A stretch of 55,047 bases of DNA, from the NCBI GenBank assembly GCA_023701125.1, contig JAMPXO010000022.1, positions 1 through 55,047 of the forward strand. The letters run 5' to 3'. How positions within the stretch are numbered: position 1 is the stretch's first letter; each line of letters opens with the position of its first letter. Below, piece after piece: positions 8,516 to 17,282 of this stretch. The DNA comes from Vicinamibacteria bacterium. Lineage in GTDB: Bacteria > Acidobacteriota > Vicinamibacteria > Fen-336. A program made the position numbers and the translations under genes. Under the pieces are notes generated by a model, which searched no databases, was not told the origin of the DNA, and was given only the letters and a program-made list of their open reading frames with translations.

Positions 8516-9586
8516 ATGTCCGAAGCCCGCGTTTCCAACCCCCTCGTCGAGCAGTTCCGCGTCGGCAGCGTGCCGCGCGAGCTGCGGCTGATGGCGGCGC
8601 AGGGCGCGCTCCCGCTCAAGTCCGAGGACCTGCTCGACCTCTACCTGCTGCTGATCGGCGATCGCGACGACGCCGTGCGCCAGGCGGCGACGGACAGCCT
8701 CGGCAAGTACCCCGCGGCGGACCTGCGGCCGCTGCTCAAGGACCGCTCGACGCCGCCCGCCGTGCTGGGCTGGGCGGTCAAGTTCCGGACCGAGGCGGAC
8801 CTGCGCGAGTTCGCGCTGCAGAACGTCGCGACTCCCGACGAGGCGATCGAGGAGGTGGCCGCGGAGCTGCCCGAGTCGCTGGCCGAGCTGGTGGTGATCA
8901 ACCAGGTCCGGCTGCTCCGGCGCACGTCGTTGCTGGAGACCCTGGAGCGCAACCCCAACCTCAATCGCGACCAGAACCGGCGCCTGCGCGAGCTGCGCGA
9001 GTCGTTCCGGATCGGCGCGGTCGAGGCGCCGCCGGCGGTCCCGGCGCCGCCGCCCGCCCCCGAGCCGGAGCCCGAACCCGAGCCCGCCGCCGCCGCGCTG
9101 GCCGAGATCGAGATCAGCGAAGAAGAGGCGATGAACCTGCTGGACCCGACCGAGCGCACCCAGGAGGGCCCGATCTCGGTCGTCAAGCGCATCTTCAAGA
9201 TGTCCACCTCGCAGAAGGTGATCACGGCCCTCAAGTCCGGTCGCGAGGAGCGCTCGATCCTGATCCGCGACCCCAACCGCCTGGTGTGCGGCGCGGTGCT
9301 CGGCAGCCCCAAGCTGACGGACGCCGAGGTCGAAGGTTTCGCCGCGATGAAGAACGTGTCGGACGAGGTGCTGCGCCGCATCGGCAAGCACCGCGAGTGG
9401 ACCAAGAAGTACAACGTGGTGGCCAACCTGGTGAAGAACCCGCGCACGCCGATCGGCATCTCGCTGGGTCTCGTCAGCCGCCTCAACCCGCGCGACATCA
9501 AGCTGCTGGCCGTCGACAAGAACGTCTCCGAGGCGGTGCGCAAGGCCGCGCAGCGCTTCGTGAAGTCGACCCAGCCCCAGCGCTGA
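8516..9586 (+). CDS. HEAT-like repeat protein with Pro/Glu linker
   Basis: A 356-residue protein. An N-terminal helical-repeat domain (about 1-165, including D-D-A-V-R-Q-A-A-T-D-S-L-G-K-Y) is followed by a P-E-P-E-P linker (about 170-195), an acidic segment, and a second helical domain ending N-P-R-T-P-I-G-I-S-L-G-L-V-S-R-L-N-P-R-D-I-K. That end resembles the 6917-7639 protein. There is no signal peptide and no enzyme motif. It lies between rodZ-like and dnaJ-like genes (28 nt and 1 nt spacing), probably in one operon. Function unknown. Confidence 0.85.
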   Translation: MSEARVSNPLVEQFRVGSVPRELRLMAAQGALPLKSEDLLDLYLLLIGDRDDAVRQAATDSLGKYPAADLRPLLKDRSTPPAVLGWAVKFRTEADLREFALQNVATPDEAIEEVAAELPESLAELVVINQVRLLRRTSLLETLERNPNLNRDQNRRLRELRESFRIGAVEAPPAVPAPPPAPEPEPEPEPAAAALAEIEISEEEAMNLLDPTERTQEGPISVVKRIFKMSTSQKVITALKSGREERSILIRDPNRLVCGAVLGSPKLTDAEVEGFAAMKNVSDEVLRRIGKHREWTKKYNVVANLVKNPRTPIGISLGLVSRLNPRDIKLLAVDKNVSEAVRKAAQRFVKSTQPQR

Positions 9587-9587
9587 C

Positions 9588-10232
9588 GTGGCCGACTACT
9601 ACGAGATCCTCGGCATCGCCCGCACGGCCTCTTCGGCCGAGGTCCGCAAGGCCTACGCGGTGATCGCCCGCGAGCGCCATCCCGACCGCTTCACCGACCC
9701 GGAGCAGCGCAAGGCCGCTCAGGCCTACTTCACCGACGCCACCTCGGCGTTCAACACCCTCGCCAGCGACACGCAGCGCCGCGAGTACGACCTGTCGCTT
9801 TCGCGGCCCAGGCTGGACACTCCCGAGCGGATCGCCGAGGACGCGTTCAAGCGCGGCCAGGCGGCGATGGAGCAGAAGGACTTCCACACCGCGGTCGAGT
9901 TGTTCAAGGTTGCCGCCGACCGCCAGCCGGCGAAAGCGCTCCACCATGCCGCCCTGGCCCAGGCCCTGGCCCGCAACCCGCGCTGGGCGCGCGAGGCCGC
10001 GACGGCCTGGGAAACCGCGCTGAAGATGTCGCCGAAGAACGCGGCGTGGCACGTGGAGCTGGGTCGGCTGCTGGCGGCGCAGGGCCTGAAGCTGCGCGCC
10101 CGCCGCGCGTTCGAGGCGGCGCTGGCCGTGGCCCCCGACGACGCCTCCGCCCGCGAAGAACTGCTCGCCCTCGATCCCGAGCCCCCCGCGCCGGCCCCGG
10201 GTGGGCTGTCCGGACTGCTGCGGCGCAAGTGA
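9588..10232 (+). CDS. J-domain protein with C-terminal TPRs
   Basis: A 214-residue protein. The J domain covers residues 1-65 (D-Y-Y-E-I-L-G-I-A-R ... E-R-H-P-D-R-F), with the H-P-D motif needed to stimulate DnaK ATPase. TPR-like helices follow (about 80-195). It lacks the Gly/Phe region, zinc fingers and substrate domain of true DnaJ, so it is a specialised co-chaperone rather than DnaJ. GTG 9588 starts one base after the upstream stop, indicating an operon. Confidence 0.9.
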   Translation: MADYYEILGIARTASSAEVRKAYAVIARERHPDRFTDPEQRKAAQAYFTDATSAFNTLASDTQRREYDLSLSRPRLDTPERIAEDAFKRGQAAMEQKDFHTAVELFKVAADRQPAKALHHAALAQALARNPRWAREAATAWETALKMSPKNAAWHVELGRLLAAQGLKLRARRAFEAALAVAPDDASAREELLALDPEPPAPAPGGLSGLLRRK

Positions 10233-10253
10233 TGCGCCACGACCCCCAACCGC

Positions 10254-10282
10254 TTGCCCGGCGAGAACTTTTCGGTTCTACT
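10254..10282 (+). promoter_or_regulatory. Possible promoter for the PP2C-kinase pair
   Basis: TTGCCC (10254-10259), a 17-nt spacer and TCTACT (10277-10282), within a locally AT-richer part of the 97-nt gap before the PP2C gene. Both boxes deviate from consensus, so this is weak. Initiation would be about 40 nt before ATG 10330. Confidence 0.35.
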
Positions 10283-10329
10283 CACCGCGGAGCGGGGTGG
10301 CCGTGGGCCACCGCAAACTCGGGAGCCCG

Positions 10330-11094
10330 ATGAACATCTCGTATCAGGCGATCAGCGACGTCGGCCGCAAGCGCAAGGGGAACGAGGACAGCCATCTCGT
10401 CAACGAGGAGCAGAAGCTCTTCGTCGTCGCGGACGGCATGGGCGGCCACGCCGCGGGCGAGGTCGCCTCCAAGGTGGCCGTCGACGCGATCAACGAGTTC
10501 ATCGAGCTGACCGGCAGCGACGACGAGGTCACCTGGCCGTTCGGCTTCGAGGAGGAGATCTCGCTCCACGGCAACCGGCTGAAGACCGCGATCCGCTTCG
10601 CCAACCGCAAGGTGCTCGATGCGACTCGCGACAAGGCCGAGTACGAGGGCATGGCCACCACGGTGGCGGCGGTGCTGGTCGACGGCGACACCGCGGTGAT
10701 CGGCCACGTCGGCGACTCCCGCATCTATCGCCTGCGCGGCGACGACTTCGAGCAGCTCACCTCGGACCACTCGTGGGTCAACGAGCAGCTCCAGAACGGC
10801 ATCATCTCGGCGGAGCAGGCGCGCTCGCATCCACTGCGCAACGTGGTCACCCGGGCCCTGGGGGGGCGCGCCGACCTGCAGGTGGACCTGCAGGAGTCCA
10901 AGCTGCTGGCGGGCGACACGCTGCTGCTGTGCTCGGACGGGCTGACCACCATGGTCACCGACGACGAGATCGCGCGGCTGATGTGCGAGTCCCGGAGCGA
11001 CGTCCAGAAGGCCGCGCAGGTCCTCGTCGACGAGGCCAACCGCCACGGCGGCGAGGACAACATCACGGTCGTCCTGCTCCGCTTCGAGGAGTAG
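10330..11094 (+). CDS. PP2C-family Ser/Thr protein phosphatase (Stp1/PrpC type)
   Basis: A 254-residue soluble PPM phosphatase. The metal and catalytic motifs are intact: G-N-E-D-S near residue 19, A-D-G-M-G-G-H-A-A-G-E, G-H-V-G-D-S-R-I-Y-R and G-G-E-D-N-I-T-V-V. Such enzymes use two or three Mn/Mg ions to dephosphorylate Ser/Thr. The kinase gene begins 6 nt downstream, so the pair is a likely kinase/phosphatase switch. ATG 10330 (M-N-I-S-Y-Q-A-I-S-D-V-G) is the standard family start. Confidence 0.94.
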   Translation: MNISYQAISDVGRKRKGNEDSHLVNEEQKLFVVADGMGGHAAGEVASKVAVDAINEFIELTGSDDEVTWPFGFEEEISLHGNRLKTAIRFANRKVLDATRDKAEYEGMATTVAAVLVDGDTAVIGHVGDSRIYRLRGDDFEQLTSDHSWVNEQLQNGIISAEQARSHPLRNVVTRALGGRADLQVDLQESKLLAGDTLLLCSDGLTTMVTDDEIARLMCESRSDVQKAAQVLVDEANRHGGEDNITVVLLRFEE

Positions 11095-11100
11095 CCGGTC

Positions 11101-13065
11101 TTGGCGGGCGCCGCCGAGGCCACGCCGCACTCGCGTCCCCGGGTCGGCCGCTACGTCGTCACCGGCCGCCTGGGCAAGGGCGGCATGGGCATGGTCTACC
11201 GCGGGCTCGACGAGGCGCTCGAGCGCGAAGTCGCGGTCAAGACCCTGCACCTCGAGGGCTCCCTCGACGACGAGAGCCGGCGCCGCTTCGAGATCGAGGC
11301 CAAGGCCGCCGCCCGCCTGCAGCATCCCAACATCGTCACGGTCTACGAGCTCGGCGAGAGCCGTGGCACGCCGTTCATCGCCATGGAGCTGCTGCCCGGC
11401 ATGGACCTCGAGGCGCTGCTGCGCTCGGGCGAGGCGATGCTGCTGCAGGAGAAGCTCGAGATCGTGATCCAGGTGCTGCGCGGGCTGGCCTTCGCCCACG
11501 AGCACGGCATCGTCCACCGTGACATGAAGCCGTCCAACATCCGGCTGCTCGAGGACGGCACCGCCAAGATCATGGACTTCGGGATCGCCAAGCTGGGCGC
11601 GACCGGCGTCACCCGCACGGGCATGATGGTCGGCACCGTCTACTACATGAGCCCGGAGCAGATCCGCGGCCGCGACCTCGACGGCCGCTCCGACGTGTTC
11701 TCGATGGGCGTGATCCTGCACGAGATGCTGGAGGGCAAGCGGCCCTTCGGCGGCAAGGACGCGCCCGAGATCCTGTACAAGATCGTCAACGAGCCGCATC
11801 CCCCGCTCGGCTCGGACCTCGGCGACTTCAAGGCGCCGCTGCAGGCGATCGTCGACAAGGCCCTGGCCAAGGACCCCGATCAGCGCTGGCCCAACGCCGC
11901 GCGGCTGGCCGACGAGCTGCAGGCGCTGCTCGCCGAGTTCGCGCAGCAGACCCCGGGTGCGGTGCAGGAGGCGGTGCAGGCGGCGCGCCGGCTCTCCCGC
12001 GACGGGCGGCTCGACGAGTCGGCCCGCGGCCTGCGCGAGATCGCCCAGGCCCACCCGAGCTCGGTGGAGGCGCGACGAGCGCTGCGGTCGGCGCTGCGCG
12101 ACCTCAGCCGCCACAAGCAGCCGCCGGCCTCGGCGCCCGACTCGTTCCCCGAGCTCGAGGCGACCTTCGGGTCGGGCGAGGCCGCGACGGCGCGGCATGG
12201 CGAGCCGACCGCGACGTCGCCGGCCCCCGTGCCGACGATGGTCACGCCGGGCCGGGGCCTGCTGCTGGCCGGGGGCATCGGCCTGGCCGTCGCCGTCGCC
12301 GCCGGCGGTTTCCTGCTCTTCGGCGGCCGCGGCGCCGCGCCGCAGGCCCCTTCGACGCTGCAGGGCGTGCCGAACGTCACGCCGCCGCCCGACGCGGGCC
12401 CGGCCCCCACGACCGTCCCGGCGGGGCCGGCCCGGCCCGCGGCCGTGCGGCTGCCCGTCGAGAGCGAGCCCGCGGGCGCCACGGTGGCGCTCGACGGCAG
12501 CAAGCTCGGCACCACGCCGCTCACCATCGACGTGCCGGCGACCGGCGACCACAAGCTGGTCGTCACCCTCGCCGGCCACGAGCCGTACGAGACCAGGCTC
12601 GCCGCCGGCAAGCTGCCGGAGAAGGTGACGGCGCAGCTGGAGCCGGCCGGACCGCCGGGCACGCTGCGCGTCACGTCGGCTTATCCGGTCGATGTCGTGT
12701 TCCGCGGCCGCAGCCTGGCCCGCAACGAGACCTCGCCCACGGTCAAGCTGCCGCAGGGGCGCCACAGCGTGACGCTGGTGTCCGAGGCGCTGTTCCTGCG
12801 CCACACCGTGCAGGTCGAGATCGCCGCGGGCGGCGAAGCGTCGCTGCGCGCGCCCGAGGCCGGCAAGCTGAGCGTCAACGCCAACCCCGACAACTGCGAG
12901 GTGTTCGTCGACGGCACGTTCGTCGACTACCCGCCGATCCTCAACCGCGCGATGTCGGCGGGCAAGCACACCGTCGCCTTCAAGTGGCCGGACGGCACCC
13001 GTCGCGAGCAGACGGTCGAAGTGCCCGCAGGCTCCACGGCCTACGTCACGGGCCGCAAGGACTAG
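11101..13065 (+). CDS. Transmembrane Ser/Thr kinase with PEGA domains
   Basis: A 654-residue PknB-type kinase. The kinase domain is residues 17-275: glycine loop G-K-G-G-M-G (25-30), Lys47, catalytic Asp141 in H-R-D-M-K, DFG at 159-161. A helical linker precedes one TM helix (about 384-407), then extracytoplasmic PEGA-type beta domains (about 445-515 and 590-650; E-S-E-P-A-G-A-T-V-A-L-D-G). PEGA domains are thought to bind envelope components, so it probably senses the periplasm. TTG 11101 lies 6 nt after the phosphatase stop; GAGGAG is 10 nt upstream. Confidence 0.92.
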   Translation: MAGAAEATPHSRPRVGRYVVTGRLGKGGMGMVYRGLDEALEREVAVKTLHLEGSLDDESRRRFEIEAKAAARLQHPNIVTVYELGESRGTPFIAMELLPGMDLEALLRSGEAMLLQEKLEIVIQVLRGLAFAHEHGIVHRDMKPSNIRLLEDGTAKIMDFGIAKLGATGVTRTGMMVGTVYYMSPEQIRGRDLDGRSDVFSMGVILHEMLEGKRPFGGKDAPEILYKIVNEPHPPLGSDLGDFKAPLQAIVDKALAKDPDQRWPNAARLADELQALLAEFAQQTPGAVQEAVQAARRLSRDGRLDESARGLREIAQAHPSSVEARRALRSALRDLSRHKQPPASAPDSFPELEATFGSGEAATARHGEPTATSPAPVPTMVTPGRGLLLAGGIGLAVAVAAGGFLLFGGRGAAPQAPSTLQGVPNVTPPPDAGPAPTTVPAGPARPAAVRLPVESEPAGATVALDGSKLGTTPLTIDVPATGDHKLVVTLAGHEPYETRLAAGKLPEKVTAQLEPAGPPGTLRVTSAYPVDVVFRGRSLARNETSPTVKLPQGRHSVTLVSEALFLRHTVQVEIAAGGEASLRAPEAGKLSVNANPDNCEVFVDGTFVDYPPILNRAMSAGKHTVAFKWPDGTRREQTVEVPAGSTAYVTGRKD

Positions 13066-13087
13066 GGCGTCGGGTCGGGTGGCTGGC

Positions 13088-13165
13088 GCCGGGGTGAACC
13101 CGTCGCCAGACCCATGGGGGCTCACGCCGCGATACGGACGCGGCTCCGCCCCCAAACCCCCAGGG
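13088..13165. repeat. Dispersed intergenic repeat, copy 1 (two hairpins)
   Basis: Lies between the PEGA kinase and the next gene. It contains C-G-C-C-G-G-G-G-T-G-A-A-C-C-C-G, then CCCATGGGGGCT, a variable core, and CTCCGCCCCCAAACCCCC. TGGGGGC (13115-13121) and GCCCCCA (13148-13154) form a perfect 7-bp stem, with an inner CCGCG/CGCGG pairing. The same layout and many identical bases recur at 27759-27840. There is no coding potential. Confidence 0.7.
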
Positions 13166-13168
13166 CGG

Positions 13169-13174
13169 TAGAAT
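13169..13174 (+). promoter_or_regulatory. -10 box TAGAAT, 9 nt before ATG 13184
   Basis: TAGAAT (5 of 6 to consensus) ends 9 nt before the start codon, and no Shine-Dalgarno is visible. The transcript would start at or within 2-3 nt of the ATG, so it would be leaderless or nearly so. No clear -35 box is seen. Confidence 0.5.
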
Positions 13175-13183
13175 CGCGGCGAC

Positions 13184-14680
13184 ATGTCCCGAAAGGTCCG
13201 ACTCCGCTCTCTGGCTCTCGCGCTCGCTGTCGCCGGCAGCGCCCCGCTGTGCCTCGCGCAGGCTTCGCCGGAAGAGCAGGCCCGCGGTCTGCTCGAGGAC
13301 GGCCGCGCGTATCGACAGCAGGGCAAGAACAAGCAGGCGCTCGACAACTTCAACACCATCGCGACCGGCTTCCAGGCCACGTCGTCGGTGGACGACGCGA
13401 TCCTCGAGATCGGCCGCTTCTACCTCGAGGTCGAACGCGACTTCGAGAAGGCGCGCGCCGCCTTCGACCAGGTCGCCAAGCAGTATCCGCAGAGCGACGC
13501 GGCACCCGGCGCCTACTACTACCTCGGGCTGCTGGCGCTCGAGCGCGCCACGGGCAGCGCCGAGATCGACGACGCGATGGCCCAGTTCAACCGCGTCTCG
13601 CGGCTGTACCCGAAGAGCGACTGGGTGCCGCGCGCGCTGCGCGCCTCGGCCGAGGCCCAGCGCCGGATCGGGGCGCTGCAGGACGCCGCCTTCCTGGCCC
13701 GGCGCGTGGCGCTCGAGTACCCGGCCTCCGACGCCGCTCCCGAGGCCCAGTACCTGGTCGGCCACTGCCTCGCCCTGCAGGGCGAGGCGCGCCGCGCGAT
13801 CGAGGAGTTCCAGCAGGTCCGCAACCGCTTTCCCGAGTCGCCCGCGGCGGCCGCTGCGCTGCTGCGCACCACGTCGCTGTGGCGGCTGCACGGGGCCGGC
13901 CGCGCCGTGTTCACCGTCGACGCGGCCTGGACCGTGGGCGGCGGCGAACTGCTGAAGGACGTCGCCGGCCTGGCCGTCGCCCACGACGGCACGCTGTGGA
14001 TCGCCTCCGGCAAGACCAAGTCGGTCGTGCCGTTCGACGCCCAGGGCAAGATGGGTCCGAGCCTGCCCGGGCCGGACGTGCAGAGCCTGTCCTTCGCGGC
14101 CGATGGCGACCTGGTGATCGCCGGCAAGCTGGGGCTGCGACTGGGGCCGCGCGACGTCAAGACCTTCGCCGTGCCGGGCAACAAGCCGGGCGAGATGAAG
14201 CCGCTGGAAGAAGTGCGGGCCGGGCTGCGTCTCGCCGACGGCAGCCTGCTGGTCGCCGATGCCGGCCGCAAGGGCATGCACCGTTTCGACGCCGCGGGTG
14301 CCTACAAGGGCGTGTTCGGCGACGCCAAGGAGCGCGAGGTCACGCGTCTCGCGCTGTCGACCGAGCGCGAGGTGGTGGCGCTGTCGAAGAACCTGAAGGC
14401 GATCGAGGTCTTCGACGATCGCGGCAAGCTGCTGCGGACCTACGGGCCGCGCGGTGGCGGCTACGAACTGCGCAAGCCGGCGGACGTGGCGATCGACCCG
14501 TACGGCAACCTGTACGTCGCGGACGAAGAACTGGGCGTGCTGGTGCTCTCTCGCGCGGGGCAGCTCCTGGCCACGCTCTCGGGCGAGGAGCTCAAGCGCC
14601 CGCAGGCGGTCGCGCTCGATCCGTCTGGAGCGATCCTGGTCTACGACGCACGCGGCCAACGCGTGGTGAGGTTCAAGTGA
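13184..14680 (+). CDS. Secreted TPR / NHL-like beta-propeller protein
   Basis: A 498-residue exported protein. A signal peptide (residues 1-26, ending L-C-L-A-Q-A) precedes TPR repeats to about residue 235 (Y-P-Q-S-D-A-A-P-G-A-Y-Y-Y-L-G), resembling BamD/YbgF-type outer-membrane-lipoprotein TPRs. After that come NHL/SMP30-like propeller repeats such as P-A-D-V-A-I-D-P-Y-G-N-L-Y-V-A-D. The stop overlaps the GTG of the next gene (GTGA at 14677). A periplasmic or surface scaffold role is inferred; no enzyme residues are visible. Confidence 0.86.
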   Translation: MSRKVRLRSLALALAVAGSAPLCLAQASPEEQARGLLEDGRAYRQQGKNKQALDNFNTIATGFQATSSVDDAILEIGRFYLEVERDFEKARAAFDQVAKQYPQSDAAPGAYYYLGLLALERATGSAEIDDAMAQFNRVSRLYPKSDWVPRALRASAEAQRRIGALQDAAFLARRVALEYPASDAAPEAQYLVGHCLALQGEARRAIEEFQQVRNRFPESPAAAAALLRTTSLWRLHGAGRAVFTVDAAWTVGGGELLKDVAGLAVAHDGTLWIASGKTKSVVPFDAQGKMGPSLPGPDVQSLSFAADGDLVIAGKLGLRLGPRDVKTFAVPGNKPGEMKPLEEVRAGLRLADGSLLVADAGRKGMHRFDAAGAYKGVFGDAKEREVTRLALSTEREVVALSKNLKAIEVFDDRGKLLRTYGPRGGGYELRKPADVAIDPYGNLYVADEELGVLVLSRAGQLLATLSGEELKRPQAVALDPSGAILVYDARGQRVVRFK

Positions 14681-16875
14681 AGACCCGCACCCTGGCGGTC
14701 CTGCTGCTGCTCGCCGGCGCGGCGCTGGCCGGCGGTCCCGCCGCCGCCCAGGCGCCGGCCGAGTCGCCCGCCCTGCAGGCCGAGTTGCAGGACGTCCAGA
14801 ACATGTTCGTCGCCGCCCAGGCCGAGTTCGACGGGACCCAGCAGAGTCGCTCGATCGTCGGCTTCGATCGCGTGATCGAGCGCCTCGAGTCGTTGCGGCG
14901 CCAGGGCCAGCTTCCGCAGCGGGGCCGCGACCTGCTGGCCCAGGCCTTCGAGCTGCGCGGCCGCGCCTACTACGGCATCGGCCTGTCCGAGAAGGCGACC
15001 GAGGACTTCGGCAGCCTGGTGCGGCTGGTCCCGCAGTACCAGCTCTCGCGCGAGAAGGTGTCGCCGAAGGTGGTCGACTTCTTCGACTCCGTGAAGAAGT
15101 CGCTGGTCGGCTTCATCGCGGTCGAGTCGACGCCGGCCGGCGCTCGCGTCTCGCTCAACGGCGAGTTCCTGAGCCTGACCAACTTCTTCCCGATGGAGGT
15201 GCTGGCCGGCGACTACACGGTGGAGATCGCGCGCGAGGGCTACGCCCCCGAGACGCGCCAGGTGACGGTCGCGCCGCGCGCGACCCAGACCCTGCAGGTG
15301 CCGCTGACCCGCACCGCCGCCAGCACGTTCTTCATCACCGAGCCGGCGGGCGTCGAGATCTGGGTCGACGGCAGGATGGCTGCCGTCACGGGTGGGGCGT
15401 TGCCCGTCGACCAGCACGAGGTCGCGCGCGCGCGCGGGCTCGACCCGCTGCGATCCTCCGCCCGCACCGAGGTGGCCAACCTCTCGATCGGGGCCCACCG
15501 CGTCGAGTTCCGCAGGCGCTGCTACGAGCCGGTGGCGGCCACGCTGGAGATCCCGGAGGCGGCCGACTTCGACTACGAGCCGGTCAAGCTGGAGGACTCG
15601 CTCGGCACGCTGGTGCTGCGCTCCGACCCGGCCGGCGCCCGCATCATCATCGACGGCGAGTCGATGGGGCTCACCCCGCGCGAGCTGACCGGCGTCTGCT
15701 CCGGCAAGCACCGGCTCGAGGTCAAGCACCAGGCGGGCAAGTTCGTCCAGGAGATCACCCTGGCCCGCGGCGAGACGCTCAGCCTCGACTGCCCGATCCG
15801 GCCCAGCCTCGCCTTCCTCGGCGTGGTCGCGGCCTCGGCCGCCGGCGAGCGCCTGGTCGGCGAGGTCGAGGAGAAGCTGGTCCAGAACCTGGCTCGCATC
15901 CAGTCGTTGAACGTGCTGACGGCGCCGCGCGAGCTGGTCGACAACCTGCTCTCGGCCGAGCAGTTGACCCGGGCCAGCCTGGTCACGGCCGGCGGCGCCA
16001 CCCCCGACCAGATCCGGCGCGTGACCGAGGCGCTGGCGGCACGGCTGGAAGTGCAGGGCTTCCTGATCGCCCAACTGCCGGACGAGCGGCTGCTGCGCAC
16101 GGCGACGCTGCACCTGCTGGCGGCGGGCAACGCCACCGCGGACCAGTGGGACGTGGTGTTCTCAGAGAGCGCGTCGTACCTGCGCTTCATCGGGGCGATC
16201 GACCAGAAGGTCACCCTGTACCGGCCGTGGACCGGCCTGATCACCGTCGACACGCTGTTGCACGAGGGCGTGCCGGTGCTGCGGCTGGTGCCCGACAGCC
16301 CGGCCGCGCGGGCCGGGCTGAAGGAGGGCGACATCGTCTACGCGGTGGACGGCCAGGCCGTGCGCCGCACCGCCGACCTCCAGGCGGCCGCCCAGCGCAA
16401 GCAGGCCGGCCAGCGCATCTCGCTCCACGTGCGCGGCGCCGACGGCGCCACCCGCGCCGTCGACCTGACGCTGGAGAGCACGCCGCAGGAGATCCCGCTG
16501 TACGACCCGGGCCTGCTCTACAACAAGCTGATGATGGACCTGCGCCAGCAGGTCCAGGGCTACCCGGGGACCGAGGCCGCCGCCTTCGCGCGGCTCAACC
16601 TGGCGCTGTGCGCCTGGCACTTCGAGGACTTCGCCGCGGCCCACGAGCACGTCACGCGGGCGGCGGCGGAGCTGCCGAAGCGGCCCGGGCTCTCGCGCGG
16701 CACGGCGCTCTATTACGTCGGCGTCGCGCTGGAGCGGCTCGGCTACAAGCAGGAGGCGATCGCGGCCTACCGCGAGGCCGCCGCCGTCACCGACGCCACG
16801 CTGTTCGACAACGACGGCCCACCCGTCGCGCCGCTGGCCGCCCGCCGCGCCAGCGGCGGGACCGAGAAGCCGTGA
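14677..16875 (+). CDS. Secreted PEGA- and PDZ-domain protein
   Basis: A 732-residue protein starting GTG 14677 with a signal peptide (M-K-T-R-T-L-A-V-L-L-L-L-A-G-A-A-L-A). TPR-like helices come first. PEGA domains follow: about 148-215 (V-E-S-T-P-A-G-A-R-V-S-L-N-G-E) and about 310-370 (R-S-D-P-A-G-A-R-I-I-I-D-G-E). A PDZ domain (about 530-600; D-S-P-A-A-R-A-G-L-K-E-G-D-I-V-Y-A-V-D-G) is near the end, then short TPRs. There is no protease triad, so the PDZ is probably for binding. PEGA domains also occur in the kinase upstream, hinting that both proteins recognise the same envelope ligand. Confidence 0.85.
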   Translation: MKTRTLAVLLLLAGAALAGGPAAAQAPAESPALQAELQDVQNMFVAAQAEFDGTQQSRSIVGFDRVIERLESLRRQGQLPQRGRDLLAQAFELRGRAYYGIGLSEKATEDFGSLVRLVPQYQLSREKVSPKVVDFFDSVKKSLVGFIAVESTPAGARVSLNGEFLSLTNFFPMEVLAGDYTVEIAREGYAPETRQVTVAPRATQTLQVPLTRTAASTFFITEPAGVEIWVDGRMAAVTGGALPVDQHEVARARGLDPLRSSARTEVANLSIGAHRVEFRRRCYEPVAATLEIPEAADFDYEPVKLEDSLGTLVLRSDPAGARIIIDGESMGLTPRELTGVCSGKHRLEVKHQAGKFVQEITLARGETLSLDCPIRPSLAFLGVVAASAAGERLVGEVEEKLVQNLARIQSLNVLTAPRELVDNLLSAEQLTRASLVTAGGATPDQIRRVTEALAARLEVQGFLIAQLPDERLLRTATLHLLAAGNATADQWDVVFSESASYLRFIGAIDQKVTLYRPWTGLITVDTLLHEGVPVLRLVPDSPAARAGLKEGDIVYAVDGQAVRRTADLQAAAQRKQAGQRISLHVRGADGATRAVDLTLESTPQEIPLYDPGLLYNKLMMDLRQQVQGYPGTEAAAFARLNLALCAWHFEDFAAAHEHVTRAAAELPKRPGLSRGTALYYVGVALERLGYKQEAIAAYREAAAVTDATLFDNDGPPVAPLAARRASGGTEKP

Positions 16876-17282
16876 GCGAGCGGCCCGACTCTCCCCGGCT
16901 GGTCTGGCTGCGCCCGGACGGCCAGCCGCAGGAGTTCGTGCTGCAGGGGGACGGTCCGCTCCACGTCGGCCGCGACAACGTCGAGCTGCTGGTCGACGAG
17001 CCGCTGGTCTCGCGCTGCCACGCCCGGCTGGAGCGACGCGAGGACGGCTGGCACGTGCTCGACCTCGACTCCACCAACAAGACGCGCGTCAACGGCGCGA
17101 TCGTGACCGAGGCGCCGCTGCGCGACGGAGACGAGATCCGCTTCGGCCGCGCCGTGTGCCGTTACCGCGACGCCACGGCGACTCCGGAGGCCCCGCCTGC
17201 ACTGCCCGAGCCCGAGGTCGCCGGCGGGCCCGCCGTTCCGGCCGAGCCGCCCGCGGAGGGCGCACCCGAGTCGTCGATCTAG
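16872..17282 (+). CDS. FHA-domain phosphothreonine-binding protein
   Basis: A 136-residue protein with one FHA domain at residues 20-95: H-V-G-R-D-N, S-R-C-H-A-R-L and D-S-T-N-K-T-R-V-N-G carry the pThr-binding loops. The C-terminal 40 residues are Pro/Ala/Glu-rich. GTG 16872 overlaps the previous stop (GTGA). It is the natural reader for the kinase encoded upstream (11101-13065). Its stop and that of the opposite-strand EAL gene share the palindrome CTAG (17279-17282). Confidence 0.92.
   Translation: MSERPDSPRLVWLRPDGQPQEFVLQGDGPLHVGRDNVELLVDEPLVSRCHARLERREDGWHVLDLDSTNKTRVNGAIVTEAPLRDGDEIRFGRAVCRYRDATATPEAPPALPEPEVAGGPAVPAEPPAEGAPESSI

Noticed and set aside
10282-13380. A 1032-codon minus-strand open frame opposite the phosphatase and kinase
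   Set aside because: The plus strand carries two clear enzyme families with all their motifs; the minus frame is a composition artefact.
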